Part shown: positions 47,312 through 62,100 of the stretch, piece by piece
Layout: every line of letters starts with the position of its first letter
How positions within the stretch are numbered: position 1 is the stretch's first letter
From: Mycteria americana
Lineage: Eukaryota; Chordata; Aves; Ciconiiformes; Ciconiidae
NCBI RefSeq assembly: GCF_035582795.1
Contig: NC_134367.1
Span: 1,738,501 to 1,802,500, forward strand
Reading direction: 5' to 3'
DNA: 64,000 nt
Position numbers and translations under genes: made by a program
The notes under the pieces: model-generated
Told to the model about the DNA's origin: nothing
Database searches by the model: none
Seen by the model: the letters and a program-made list of their open reading frames with translations, nothing else

Positions 47312-50198
47312 CTAAGGTGACAACATCAACATTTATTTGAAAAGGGCATTAAGATGGTGCATTCGAAAATATCGAGGGCTTCTCGGCCCTTTTTAACAAC
47401 CCGCTTCCCCCCCCCCCCCGCCCCAGCCCTCGGCTACACACACAAACGCCACAGTGCTCCGAAATACAGAGATGGAAACGCACACATGCACCTAAACTGC
47501 CGACTTTATAGAAATATACTTTGTCATCTATACGTACACAAGTATCTAAACGAAACGGGATTTACAAACAGGTCACTTACACCGTGTGCGTGTCTGGGAG
47601 GGACATTTACAGGTGGAGTTTGGGTCCCAAAATGCGGAGGGGCCGTGGCGAGACATGCTGGGGGCTGCAGCCAGCTGGGAGGGGACGGCCCCAGCCCCGC
47701 TGCCAGCTCCCACAGAGGGAGCGAGGGAAAAGCATTGGGACCGGAGGGACCGAGGGCTGCTCCCGGGAGCAGAGACCAGGGGTATTTTCCGCCCCAAAAG
47801 GGATGATGAGCACCCCGAGATGCGCCCCACGGCATCCCCGTGGCTCCCCTCCTTCGGCACACGCAAACTCGTGCTCATCTTCCCACCTGCGTTGCGGTTT
47901 TGAAGAGTTTTGGGTGTGTTTTCCCACGGACACACAATTTGGGGCTTCATTGCTTTTCCTACTGCACTTTGTTAAAAATGTTAGTGCTTTTCATTAGAAC
48001 AGCCACGGGAGCAAACCCTCCTTCCACGAGCAGCCTGCTTTGCATTCCCACTGCCGACCCCAAAACCTGCCCCAGCCAAAACTCGGGCTTCAGCAGGACC
48101 GGGCATAACCCGGGGAGCAAAAAGGGCTTGGGGACAGGGGACAGAGACACAAGGGACCCTGAGGAGAGGCAGCAGCAAGGGGAGAGCCTCGGGCAGCGGC
48201 CAGGGCTGGCACAGGCAGAGCCACGCCGTGAGCGGGACAGCACGATGATCCAGCCCAGGGACCAAAATAAACCCTTGTTTTTCCTGTCCTCTTAAGCTAG
48301 ATCATTTCCTAAGCCCAGATTACAGCACAACCACACAAACAAACGGTGACCTCGGGGCAATCGCGAACTGTATCCGCCACAGGAAAAAAAAAAAAAAGGG
48401 GGGGTGAGGATGGTAATGTGTAATTACAGCTTAAAATAACTGCCTGAAGATCTGCAGCCAGAAGTGGCAGAGAAACGGGTCGTGGCTGAAGCGACCCAGC
48501 GGGGCACGGGCAGAGCTGGTGCGGCTGCCGAGCGGCTGCGTTTACCTGCTGTCCCTCCGCGACGTGCAGAAGCAGCTCCCACGTCTCCGGCTTTAGACCC
48601 TTCTGTGGCTCTTCGTGCAGCGAAGGCAGAAGCAGCGCGTCCAGCCGGAGGGGAAGGGGCTGCCCGAGCTCACAGGAGAGACCCCCAGGGACCCCCCAGG
48701 CTGCTCGGAGGGTGACGGCGGGGAAGCCGCAGGCAGTGTCCGCCCGACTGCGAGCGCGGCCAAGCTCGCCTTGCGAGCAGCCTTAGCACACCGACGCTTG
48801 AAAGGCATTCGGGAGCAAAAGAGACCCTGTGAATGACTGAATACCCCCGAGCGCCCTTTCCTTCCCATCCCTACTGCCTTCACCTCGCAGTTTTGGCTTG
48901 GTAGGACCCAGGATTTTCTACCACGTGTGTCTAAAGCAAAATTCTCGATAGCCTCATCTCCCCCCACCCCAATTCCAGTTTTATCCTATTAGAGGTGCAA
49001 TCCACAGCCTGCCAGATGCAGGGTCTGCAGGGTGGACTCTGTAAAACACCGCTTATCGCAGCTATTTCCCACAGCGCTGGGGTTTCTTTGTGATTATGGC
49101 TCAGCTGATTTAAGATTGGACCTTGTCAAAGTGATTCTGCTTAAAGAAAAAAAAAAAAATAATAATTCTTTCTTTGAGACAGAAACCCCAAAACTGTGAA
49201 AACCCAATGCAAAAATATGAAAACAATGGGTTAATGTGTTAATATTCCCCAGCACGGTGGTTGCTTGTGCCTTGTGTTACTGCTCCAGGCACCCCACTGC
49301 ATGCCCGGGCGTGCTGCCTGGGGGCACAGTCGCATCAGCCCGCCGCAAGCAGCCTGCCGGTGACCTGGGCGAGAGGCACGGCTCTTGTGGGTTTTCCCCA
49401 AAAAAGTGGGTTTTCCCCAAAACAAATCGTGTTTTCAAGTGACCTGGAACCAGCCAGGCTGCTGTGTGCCCCCACACTGGGGTGGGACGATCGCCACCCT
49501 CACGCTGCACCGGGCACGCCCTCCGTCCGGGGCATCGGGGCACCTTGAAGCGCCGTGGGGAGCTGGCCATGTGCCGAGGGGGCTACGGGAAGATGCAGGC
49601 TCACAGGCCGGGAGTTGGACGTGGGGACCGTACCCCCTCCAGCAACCTGCCTCAAGCACCGGCTCGGGCAGGCTTTGGTTACGTGGCTGCCCCAGGCTCC
49701 AGCACGCCGCACCCCAGAGCCCCTCCTGCCTTTCACAGTCTCTCACCCTCCAGCTTCAGCCCTGCCCCTTGCCAGGGGCTCTCAGCGTGGCCGACAGACC
49801 ATGCGGGGAGGGATTCCCCAGGGAACGGGTTTGCTTTATGCTGGGAAGATGTACGTGCCCAACGTGCTCTGTCCGGAGCCAGAGCATCTCCTCTCCCCTT
49901 CCTGAAAAACGAAACCGGAGAGGGAGGTCAGAGCAACTACCCACCTCCCCGCGCTGCTGCGCCCCGAGCCTCCTGCACCACCAACCGCTGCAAAACGTGG
50001 CTGCGGAGGCAAAGAGTCACAAAATAAAGTACGGGACACGGGTTTGTGGTGCCAACGAATCTTGGGGTGGCCTCGATGTCCGTGTCCCCACCCGTCCTGC
50101 ACAAGGATGCGCTCCCCACAGGGTCAGCAGTCTCTCCCCAAGAGGTCCTTTGGCGCGAGCTGCGCAGCGGTGGCTCTGCCCTACCAGCACGGCTGCCC
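47312..50198 (-). other. EFR3B: EFR3B 3' UTR with terminal poly(A) signal
   Basis: After the stop codon (50201-50199), no splice site or other gene is needed down to a minus-strand AATAAA at 47337-47332, with cleavage expected near 47312. This implies a 2.9 kb UTR, in keeping with the long EFR3B UTRs of other vertebrates. It contains homopolymer tracts (C at about 47408-47419, A at about 48384-48397) and no recognised structured RNA. Confidence 0.6.
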
Positions 50199-53100
50199 TC
50201 AGTACACGCACAGGTCCGGGAACTTCATCTCGTACACCGGGATGGAGTGGTTTTGGGGCTGGCCGTAGGCGGCTGTGATGGTGCCGGAGGGGCTTGGCGG
50301 CGGCCTGAAACGCAAGAGATGGAAGGAGGTGATTTACAGAGAGGTTTGGTGAGGGAGCAAAGCCTGGCGCAGAAAACGCGTATTCCTGCACCGTTACAGG
50401 TCTCCCCAGTGCCACCATAGCAGAGGAGAAGCGGGACAAACAAACCAGAGGCTGCTCCCAGCAACCCTCGTCCCCTCTGCCATCGCAAAGGTCCCATGCT
50501 GGCACCCATCCCCAGCACGTCAGCCCTTGATGTGGGGACACGCGTGGCTCCCATTGCCCCACAGCCAGCGCTGGCTGTGTGGTCAGGCACCCCACGCTCC
50601 GACAGCGGGTTTTCGGGTGGCTCGACAAACTGCGCTCGGCTGTCGCCCCAACTCACCGTATGGTGATCTCGAAGATCTGGTTGAGCTTGCTCTGCAGCAG
50701 CGTCGCCTGTAACACAGACACAGCGGCTGTATTAGTGCGGCTGCATCCTGAGGACCACAGCGGTACAAACGGGAAGAACATCCTGTTGGCCTTCCCCGGT
50801 CACCAGAGCAGAGGGAGGGTGACCTGGCCAAATTCAGAGCCGCGTCGTCACCGTCCACCTCTCCGCGGCAGAGCGGCCGTGGGGATTTAGAGTGCCACAG
50901 CCCCGACTCACCCGGGCACCGCAGTGGGCGGCGATCTCCTCGAACGGGGCTTTCTGAAATTTCTCCACCACTTGCCGCCTCCGCTCTCGCTCCTGCTCCT
51001 CCACAGCGACGCTGTCTACTGAAGCAGAGGGGAGATGGCTCTCAGCTGCTCCCCACCCGCAGAGACCACCCCGTGCTGCATCCCCAGCTCCCCAGCAGAC
51101 AGCGTGGAGATTTGGGCATCACTGGAAAGCCAAGGAGAGGGTCTCCAGCCTCTGGCTTTGGGACCGACACCCCCAGGGCCAGGCAGAGCTATGAAGCTGC
51201 CCGGCCACCCTGTAACCCGAGTGCAATGCTGCCACGGCGAGGTGCCGGGGATCCATCCACCCACGGTGTGCACGCACGGACGCAGGGGTGACAGCACCCA
51301 TACGCACACACCATGCCAGCCTCCACCTCTCCCTACCGTGGCTGGCTTCCTCGCTTACCTATCGCCTTCTTCAGCGTCTCGTACGTGATCTCTTCCGCTG
51401 GTGCTCTCTAAAGGAAAGGGAAAAGCAGATGATGCTCAACGCACAGCACAGGACACCGTTCTGGGATCACAGCAACCCAGAACCAGTGTCCCAGGCTGTA
51501 TTCTTGCACCAAAACAGTCTGTCCTTAAAGATCAGGGATATCTTCCTGGCAAACTGCACTTTTAAAATGTTTTTTCAGGCTGGGCTAGCCAGGCTTTACA
51601 CCTCCCCGAAGGCTCCCATAGCTAAGAAATATGCATACAGGGAAAATAAAGATTTGCCACCCAAACAGCAGTGGGAGACCCCTCCTGCCGTGCAGCCCCC
51701 CTTGCAGACTGGGACCTGTCAGCACCTCGAGGGGAGCATCAGGGGGAGTCGGGGTCTTTCTGACCCCGCTCACTGCCAGGCACGCCAGGGCTGAGTTACG
51801 GGCCCCCGCGCTCGCAGCCAGCGGAGCAATTACGCGTGCGGCCAGATGAAGAATTGGAGAGGGTTTAACTGCATGTGTCAGGCTGCTAAAAGCACGCAGT
51901 GCTGAAGGGAGGACGCAGCCTCTGCAGCTCTGGCATAACACGGTACCTGCTCTCGCTCAGGGCTGTTTCTCGACTCCACCTCGACCTGCAGGGAAATGGT
52001 CTCGCCAATGCTCTTCCTCTTGGACAAGCGATCTTCATCTGGGGAGGAAGAGAAAGGGCAGAAGCGCTAATCGTAGCCACCCCAGGGGCAGCGGGGTGAG
52101 CACAGGCAGCTCCCAGGGAACACGGCCTCACGTCCCATCCCCAGGGTAGCAGTCTATCTGCTCAGCCATTCACCCAAATTCACCCAAACCAGCAGAACTG
52201 AGGACTGAGTCAAGCCCAGCGGGCTTCGTGGCTCCTTCCGTCCAGCCAGCCATGCATGCGGCCACCCCAGGAAGCTTCCGATTCACTGCTTTGTGCCTCA
52301 GTTTCCCCAAGGCTACACCTCTAAAGGAGGGCAGAAAAACAACATGCCCACATGTAGCACAAGAACTTCACACCCCATAACTGTGCAGAGTGAGGGACCA
52401 GTTTCCTCCCCTCCCAGTCCTCCAGGATGCCCCAAGGTGGTGTGTACCCGTCAGCTGGGGGATGTAGGGTGTGCTGAGCCGATCCGAGTTGTAACCGCTG
52501 CCGCCCAGCACCTCGCTGATCTTGCTCTGCCAGAAGAAGACCTCTGGGCCCAGGCGGTCAAGGCTCTTGCTCAACCTATGGAGATGGAGAAAAACCAATG
52601 GAGATGGCAGCGTCTTTCCTGCTAGGGGAACTGTGTCAGCAGGGTTTCCAGTCCCTTTGGGTCAGAAACAGAATGCTCTCATGGCTTCGCTTAGCTCCAG
52701 CACAGCCGGACACATCACGCTATTTCTGCGCACACCGGCACAAAGCCAGACTCCCAGAAGGGCTCTCGATCCATCACGAAGGATACAGATGTGCTCAAGA
52801 AGGACCACCCTGACCTAGGGAATGTCTCAAGAGAGCAGTGGCATTCACTGGGGGCAGTGTCTCCGTAAAGGACCTCCCCCCCACACGTGACCCGTGCCAA
52901 GCGTGCCAGCAGGAACAGGACAGCCCGGCCAGCCTTGCCCTGGGGATGCTCAGCACGCAGCAAGCGTGGCACAGCGGAGCGGCGGGATGACAAACCAGAT
53001 CTACACCCCTCCTGCCGTCAGACAAGGGGAGGGAACAGCCTGCAGAGCTGATCCCGGCATTTGCCTGGCTGCGAGTGCAAGCCGTGGTGGCCACCCCCTT

Positions 53101-56100
53101 CCCTGGCTGCATGGGATCCTCCTCAGATTCTAAACAGGCTGAAAACCACTTGATGTCCTTCCCGCTGTGCCATCCCCTGATGGGAAAGGAGACAAGCGCA
53201 GGCAAGTGAAGGGCTGATAAACCCATTATCGCCCACCATCTTATGGATGCCAATCCCTCAGCAGCAGGTAGTGGGGAAGAAGGTATTTCCCAGGCTCTTA
53301 CCTGGGTCTTTCCACAAACACATCTTCAGGGAGCAGATAGGGAGCTTCCTTCTGTCGCATCTGGATGACCTGCAGAAGACAAGCAAGGAGCCAACCTCAA
53401 ACCCCAGGGGTGACCAGGAGAGCCGATGCCAGAGCCGCCGCAGACAAGGCTTCCGCCCTGTCCCCAGACCCTCCCTCGCACCTCGTGGATGTGCTGGCAG
53501 AAGGTGGGCACGGTGGTGAGCTGGCTGATGAGGTTCAGGTAAGCCGCACCGAGGGCGAAGAGCGCGCAGCGGTTGTACGCTGTCAAGTTATCCTCGTTGA
53601 TCTGGGCAATCTCCTGCAACAGAGACGCAGCCCCACGAGACGAGGATGGACAAGGCCCCAGCATGGTCTCCGTCCACCTCGTGGCATCACCTGCCCTCCA
53701 AACATCCCAGCTTTTGGAGCTTGGGTTCGCAGCATTTCAGAGGCTGGCAAGGCAACCGAGGTCTCTCCTCAGCATGTGGGTCTGATCCCACTATGGTGGG
53801 AGAAGCTCAGAGCAGGTGAGACACTTGAATTCCCCTTCCTCAGAGACCCCGACTCCAAAACCACCCCCTCCCAGAGGCTCCTTCCCATCACATCTCAGCC
53901 CACACACCCAGCTCCCCCTCTGCCTACCTGCACTGCCAGCACCAGGCGGATGAGGTCCACCACCACCTCCTCGTTAGCCAGCTCGATGCTGATGAGCATC
54001 AGCATGCTGTAGAGAGCCTCGTAGTGAGCCTGCACGTTGCTCTCCTCCTTGCATATCAGGTAGATGTGCCGGTAGAGCTGCTGGCCATGCTGTGGGGAGA
54101 CGGAAGGATGTGGTCACCTCCTGAGCATCCCCTGCGAGCAACGCTGCCATCAATGCAGAGAAAGAAAAGCAGCAGGGCCCAGCCAAGGGGCCTCCATCCA
54201 TGCAGGAGGGAGCAGAGCTGCCCCGGTCACCAAGCAAACGAAGAAAGCCCCGGGCAGAGGGAGCTGTGACTATCAGGTGGCGGTCCACCATTCGATGCTG
54301 GACCCTGACAGGGAAGAGGCACTGGCAGGTCCAAGAGCAGAGCCCAGGGCAGGCAAACAACACCCGCAGCACCGAGCCCAGGGAAAGGATGCCTCTGTTG
54401 CAGAAGCGTTACAGAAATCACGGCTCAGACCACAACAGAGAAATAAAGCCCTGAGACACGTTGCTTGACAGCAAGGCATGGGACAGAGCAGGGCACACGC
54501 TGGCGCAAGGGAAACACGACTCTGCCGTGGTTTTCAGTCGAGGGGCTGCATTGCTGCTCCCTGGTGCGTGCAAGGTAATAAACTGCTCCTCTCTTAGCCT
54601 CAAGTTAGCTCCAGAGGGGTTTGCACCACCCCTGAAAATGTTTTGCGGGGAGTGTGTAAAAATAAATAAATAAATAAAAATCAAACAACTTCGAAAGCCA
54701 ATTGATAAATAGTTTTTGGGATACCAGCACATCCTGGGGTACTCATTCCTTGGGGCAAATAGCAGATTTAGGAGTCTAGAAAGGCCCACGCATGAAGAGC
54801 TGATGGAGATTGAATCCCAGTGGCTTTTCCCAGGGACTTCCCCAGGTTTAGAGGCATTATAGGCCTCCCCCATGCTCAGTGTGACCTGGGAAAACAGACG
54901 GACAGTCCTTACACCGGTCTGCACGAGGACAGCTTGACTCAGACCCTGCCACTACCTTCTTCATGAAGACAGTATCTTGGCGCGAGCATTTGTCCACTTT
55001 CAGCTTCAGGACCGAGATGTCGCTGATGGTGCTGCAAGGAAAGGCCAAGGGGAAGGGAAAACTCAGACACCGGAGGGAGGAGGTGCGATTCCCGCACGCC
55101 TGCAGAGCTGCTGGCCAGGAACGAGCTGTCTGGGAGGAATCGAGGGGGAAAGCTAAAGGTGGCTTTTAAAACCCATCTGAGCAATTCGGATATTCAAGAG
55201 TATAGAGCCAAATCACAACAGGATTTCAAGGCAGCGGCACTCAGGAACACAAAGGCAAGTTGACAAAGAAGCGTTGCAAGCAAAATGGATCAGCAGGACC
55301 ACAGCAAAACCCATGGAGATGTTTCCACCTGGGATTACTGTCACCTTCTTCCAAGGTAACGCAGCACGGACAACATGAGTGCCCAGCAGGCCTATCCATG
55401 GGGATGCAATGCAGTCGATGAACCCACTTGAGGAGGTTATTGCTCCTGCGCATCCTCCTGGGACCAGTGTCTAACCACAGTTACTTTCAGCAGCGTGGTC
55501 CCACGTACCTCTGGGCATGGCCTCTCAGAGAGACCCCCCCACCCATCTGGCTGTTAGCAAACTACTGATCTGCAGCGTTAAACCACCCCAGAACTGGTAC
55601 CAGATTTATTATTTAATCCTTCCAGCAGCTCCCAATCCTGCAGGCACTCCCAGCCTGGCAAATCTCCCTCCCAAGCCTGCTCTGCAGGGTCTGCAGGTCC
55701 CAGCCCTGTTGGGGAGCCCCTGGGATATACCTGATGGTGGAGAATTTCTGTCGGTTCCCGTGGCGATCGATGAAGCTGATCAGGATCTCGAGGACAAAGA
55801 GACGGATCTCAGCATCCTCCATAAGGGCTGCGGAGAGCAGCCTGTCCAGGAAGGCGCTGGGAAGTGCCGTGAGCATGTTACTACACTGGAAGCCCACAGA
55901 GACCTGCGAGCATCAAAGAAAAAGGGAGGCAACATGACAGTGTCACTTGAGGGGGGTTAAAACAGACCAAGAAAGAGGGGATGCAAGCAGAGAAGACTAA
56001 GTACAGCTTGAGCTCTTCCTAAACCAGCCTGGGGGAGAGGGTTCCCAAGCTCAGCTCCCCCATGCCAGCAGCTGGGGGCCCCACATGTCTCATGGGCGGA

Positions 56101-59100
56101 CATTCCTGCGGGGATGGTGACATGGTGACACTCCCATACCTGGAGGAGGGACTTCAGAAGCATTATCTGTGTCAGCCGGTTCCGGTTCTCCCTGTCACGG
56201 AGAGAAGAAACAAATGGTAAAATCCAAGTGAAAACAAAACCCCCCTCCTTCCATACCCAAAGGATGGAAAAGCCTCAGAAAGGGCAGGACCAGTTTCCCA
56301 AGAGTCACCACTGCAAACAGCCATGCTGTAAAGGTCTCCAGCAAATGAGCTCCAGATTTAACAGCCAGCAAAAAGGCTGCTAAAGGAATGATGAATATCA
56401 AAGTATGATATTCCTGCCATAGGCACCAGAAACAAGGCAGCACTCGCATCTCCAGGCAGGCGCAAGCTGAGCTCAGGATGCTGAACTACCCTCTGGATAT
56501 GCCCATCCCACAGCGGCTCTCGAGGAATGTCGGGTACCGGCTCTGAACAGGCTCCTCACTTTTAAGCAGATGAAAATTGGCAAGCCGAAGCCCAAGCCCT
56601 CCTGTCCATGAAGGTCTCCCCGCTCCTCGCTCACGTCTCGCTTCTTGCAAAGCCACCATGAACCACGCTTCCACTTCAGCAACGTGGGGGTTTTTTTTAA
56701 TGCAAAAAAGAGGAAATATCTCTACTGTCTGCACTCAGTCTTTCCTAGCCCTGTACTGGAAGGGGACACCGAGCTCCCAAGGGATTTCCAGGCTGTCCTG
56801 TCACCCATGACATGCTGCCTACCTCTGCCCAGGGACTGAGCCACACCACAAATGGCAGCATCCCCATAAGCCAAACTGCAGGCTGCAGCTCCTCTGCAAG
56901 CTCCCGGTTCACCTACACACCCAGAGCAAGCACCATCCTTCACACAGCGTCAGATGAGACTTAAAAACTCTCCCGGAGGAAGCTCACGAGCTGATAAAGG
57001 AGCAGTGACAAACAGCCTGGCGCAGCCAGCCTAGCACTGAGAAGTGACTGCCATCCTGGGGCTATGAGCCCGATTCTGCTCCTGCAGCAAGAAAAGCTGC
57101 CCTGGCCAAACGGCACCCAGCGGGTCTCCCACCGTGTGAATCGGGATTGAACGCAGGCGTCAGGAATTACCCCCGTGTGAGCGAGGAGCAGAGCGTGTCT
57201 CCTATCAGCCGGCAAAGTCTCTCTCCCATCAGAGACAAGTGGGAAGAGCCCGACCGTACTTTGAAGATAAATATAGCATGAAAATCTGTTTGCTCCTTAC
57301 CTACATGTTTCAGCGCTGATACCCTCGCTCCAAATAGCTCTCTCATGGTCTGTTCCCACACTTCTTAAGCAATTATGTTGTTTGGGTGTTTTCCCTTCCT
57401 TCTCTTCCTCCACCACCGGGTATAAATACCACCTCCCGCTCAGTGTTAATAAAAGCTCAGAGGCAGCTCAGAGGGGCCACGCGCCAGCGGTGGGAGGCAG
57501 CGACGAGCAGCCAGTCCCACGAAGCCATACGTGAGCTTCTCAAAAGCCCCCAGCAGCCCTCACTCACCAGCGGCCACCTCGCTGCCCTGAGAGTCACTCC
57601 CCTGAATATTATTTTTAGTTCCTGGCTAGTTTTGGATGACCCCCCAGGACCGAGCTCCTGACGGCTGAATTTCTCAGCAAGTACCCCAAAGAAATGCAGA
57701 GTTCAACTGCAGCACCACTGCCTGTAAACACCTTTCCTCCTCGATGCTCCGGTGTTTCAAGGGGTCCTTGTCACCACATTTGCAGCAGACAGCAAAGCAT
57801 TTGAAACAAGGATCTCACATTGCACAGCTTCCCTTGGTCTTCGGTGGAAGCCCTCGATGCTCAGCCTTTCCAATAATGCGCCCACGTCCCACTCTGTCCC
57901 CAAAGGCCACCTCAAGGTGGGAACGGTTTCAGGAGCTCCCCAGCACTTTCAGCCCCAATTCAAAGCCTTACACCACCGCACACGGGACAGCGGCAGGGAG
58001 AGCAGGGCAGGGGGGAGCAAGAGGAGGGAGGAAGGCACCCGTTCTCACCCGGCTTTGCCAGCCTCGATGGACTGCTGCAAGGATGGTAGCGGCACCTTGT
58101 TCATGATGAAGACCATCACCTCAGACTGCTGGTAGGTGGGCAGCGTGCTGGCGAAGGACCCTGCGGGGACAAGAGCGAGCTGGCAGCGTGCGAGGCGCAG
58201 CCCACCGCCCCCAGAAGCGCCCAGAGCCGTGGGGTCTGCCCGCCTGCCCCACTCCAAGCCAGCTGCCAGACCCTCATAGCCAGGCTGGGATACAACGCCT
58301 GCCTGGATCCGGTACCCGCAGGCAGCTTTACCTTCGGGGTGCTTCAAGACCCATCAAAACACCTCCCAGGTGGGGCGAGGCTGAGAGATGCCAACCCCTG
58401 CCTCTACCCCTTCCTTTTTCAGGGCTGGTGCATCCCCATCCTCAGCGGCTGCAGCGGGCTAGCGCCTGCCCTCTTTCCCTCCTCTCCTTCCCTTCCTCAG
58501 GGTCTCCTACCCAGGGAGAAACACGGACTCTGCCTGCGCACAGCAGCTCTGCCGGGGACGGCTGGGGTTGCAATGCCACCTGCCGATAACCCGCCGCCAC
58601 GCTTGCAGCATGCCGCAACAGATAAATCTCATTTCCCATCACCGCTTTTAGGAGGAGAGCGACTTTGTTTCAGCCCAGATAATCCTGCAGATGCACAAGG
58701 CAGAAACCCGCTGCGCAGGGGGTCACCCACCAGCACAACCTACGCCGGGCACCGCAGGATATCCCACCTATGGTTTTAATGACGGCCTCCTGGAACATCC
58801 TCTCCTCATGTTCCTTGATGATCTTGGTGCTGACGCCAGCGGCGCAGTCGTAGCTCCCCGTCAGCGCGTAGTCAATGCTGAGCCGCAGCTGCCGTAGCAG
58901 GGTGTTAAACACCTCCAGCACCGTGGGGCCTGGGGTGGCGAGAGGGGAGAGACGGTGGAGCATCGCCGGAGGAGAGAAGCAGTTTTCCCCACGGAGATGG
59001 AGGCTGTAGTTTCCCCCAGAATAGTGTGGTTTATACCTCCCACCACCCCATAAACAGGTTGAAAAACAGTTTGGCCAGACACAAAGTGACTTTTAACCCC

Positions 59101-62100
59101 CACCAGCTCCCCCAGTCAAGACAGGAGAGAAATGTCCTTCCGGGAGCACCATCAGCTCAGCATATTCACAGCAAGCCCCCGAAAATCCCTTTGCCCCCGG
59201 CCACGAAGGCAAAGGCAGGCATTGCATTCAGCCTTCTAGGATTAGGTCACTGCATGTGGGCATGGGTGTTGCTCTTGGGAGCGCTGAAATGGCACAGAAC
59301 AGATCCCCAGCACCCCTGGATGCTCCAGGCTGGATCCTCCAACACCAGCTCACACTTGGGCACACGCCAGAGCCCAGCCCAAAGCTCCGGCACCTCTCCC
59401 GCTGCAATAAAAGGGTGAAGGGATGGATGGAGAGGATAAATGTATCCACTTACCAACAGATCCGGAGGCTGCGATCACCGCTGCCTCTGAGAGGACCTCC
59501 ACGATGCCCGCGCGCACAGTGGCTGCGCTCTTGCTGTTGGCATCCAGGTGCCCCAGGAGCTGCTGGATCACAAGATGGGAGTGCTGCGGCTGGAAGGAGA
59601 ACGCCAGCATCAGCACGGGTGCTGCATGCACGAGGTGACAGCCCCTTTCTGTAACCCACAGGGCTACCGGGGATGAATCCTGCACACGTGCCTGGCTGCA
59701 CCAAGAGTCTGCCCGGCTCTTTCCGAGACAGCTCTGGATGCAAAATGAGAGGAGGCACCTGGAGGAAGCCTGTTTTACATGACTGAGCAAGAGCTTGGAG
59801 CAATTTGCACAGGAAAAATGATCTAAAGAGCTGTACAGATCTAACGAAATGGTGACAATCCTGGGGATTTCAGGGAGAAGGGATTTGGTTTTTGCCAGGG
59901 TTTCCCAAACACGTCTATACTTCAAAAGGGTCCTGCTGAGTTATTGTGACCTTATACCTCCAATATGCATTAACAGGATTTTATAAAATCTAGTAGCGCT
60001 GTAAAGGGGTTTAGGCAGTTTACAGGATTAAAAACAAGAAACGAGAGCAGGGGGCGGCGATCTGCTTTTCACTGTAAGAGTTCTCCAAGCAGACCTTGGC
60101 CGAGTCCAAAAGCGAAGCAAACTCCCAAGGGAGTGAAGTGGGGCAGCAGGTCTGGGACAGCCCCAGCAGAGTGGGAGCAGGGTGGGAAGGCAGCACCGTG
60201 CCCAAGAGCATGCAGGGACCCAGGCAAAGGGAGTTTCATTGAGATCCACGTGGAAAAAGAAAGGATGGAGCTTTTCCCATCACTTTGGGGTTTACCTAAA
60301 CTGCATTTCCATGGCCCCCAGTGAGAAGGGAAGAGCCTGGCAGGGTCTGTCTCTCAGCATCCCCATGTCTAAGGACAGGGATGCTGCGCTGCCGTGACAC
60401 CCCGTTTGCCCGGGGCATGTTTCACCCCAGACAGCCCCTCTCCTTTTCTGCAGGGACAAGGAACTTGGGTTGATTTACACAGCAGCAGCCCGAAAAGAGG
60501 CAGCTTTCCATCAGAGCCCAACTGCTTCCTTCGGAGCGTTTCACAGCGCGCCGCTAGCTAGCCTCGTCTGATTCAGCAGGGCTTTGCTTTCCGCTGAAAG
60601 GGAGGGAATCGCTCCCGGGACTGAGACACAAGCTCCACGTGCAGCATCCTAAAACACGCACGGCTGGCACACAGCCAGGCTAACTAACGCCTATCAGCCA
60701 TTTCCCCGCGTATCCGCGGGGCTCCCAGCCCACGCTGCCGTACACCCGGACTGTGTCCGTTTCCAGCCAGTTTTGGGGCGCGCTTCGTGGCCAAACTCAT
60801 TGCGAGCGCTCGGACTCGGCACTGCCAGGATGCGGCAATGCGACGGCGGCTCTGACTCAGCCCAGCCGTGGAGGCAGACGCGGGTGCTCCCAAGCATGCA
60901 TGAGCATCCCCAACCAGCGCTGCCGGCCAGAGTCCCGCCAGCTCCCCACCTGGATCGAGTACATGATGATCCTGAAGCAGCACGTGGCAAAGATCTTCGG
61001 CTCCCAGAGCGAGTGGTTATCCAGGTGGCTGGGGAAGAGGTGGAAAGAGAGGGGAAAGTAACTGTCGGTCCCCCAAACCCTGCAGGGGTGCAAAGCAGCA
61101 CCAAGCACCAGGGATGGCCAGAAGCAGCAGGGAGCAAACGCTGCAGGCGAGGGCAGGGACATGAACTCCTCTCCGGGGTGACTTTTCTCAGCGACAGGTA
61201 CCTAGCCCATGCCATCTTCCTCACTGCATCCAAAAATGAGAGCTCAGCCTGAAACCCAGTCCCCATCTCCAGTACTTTGCCAAGGGGAGCCAGAAGAGCT
61301 CATGCCTTCACCCCAGCTCTGGCCCACATTGGCTGTTTCCCCGTGCCTCAGTTTCCCTTGTGCCAAAAATGAGGGATGCATGACTTACATGAGGACGGGT
61401 TTGATGGCGTTCTTGATGTTGCCGTATGCCGCTCGGCCCAGCAGCTCCCGCAGACACCTCTCCGCCAGCTCCGTAGGACTCTCCTTCTCCTTCTCGGTGG
61501 CTTGCAGCGGGGAGGGGGAGCGGCTGTGAAAGCAGAGGAGGGCGATGAGAGCAGCACTGAGTGTGCGGCAGCAGTGGGGGAGAAGAGGCACAGAGCCCGG
61601 CCAGGGAAGGCTGGAGCAAAATGGTCCTGCCATCTGCCCGCGCCTGCCGCTGCACAGGGCCGTGGGCTACCCCTCGCACAGCCCGCAGCCACCCCACAGC
61701 AGCCAAAAACCAGATGGGGTAGCTCCATCCCAGCAGAGCCCAGCGATAACGCGCTGCTGGATTTGAGCCAGATCAGAGAGCAGCACGGGTGCACGGATCA
61801 CAGGGGAAGGGGACGTGCCAGGATGGCCTCGCCTGCAGTGCCAGGCTGTGCCAGGCAGCGGGGACAGCCCCCGTGTCCCTGGGACTGGGAGGACGATCAC
61901 AGTGCTCAGTGCTGGGAGGGAAGGATCTTATCAGTGAGGACACAGGACATAACGTCCTCCCAGGGTGGACACAGCCTCCCGGGGGAGGAAGAGCAAAGCA
62001 GTCACGGCCCGGCACAAGTCACCCTGAACATGCACACCCCAGAGGAAATCCATCCCCTTTTTCCACACTCGAGCTGTTTGGCATCACACAAACACCGTGA

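Noticed and set aside
57419-57428. GTATAAATAC in an EFR3B intron as an internal promoter
   Set aside because: Palindromic AT motif with no coding or conserved-looking sequence on either side.
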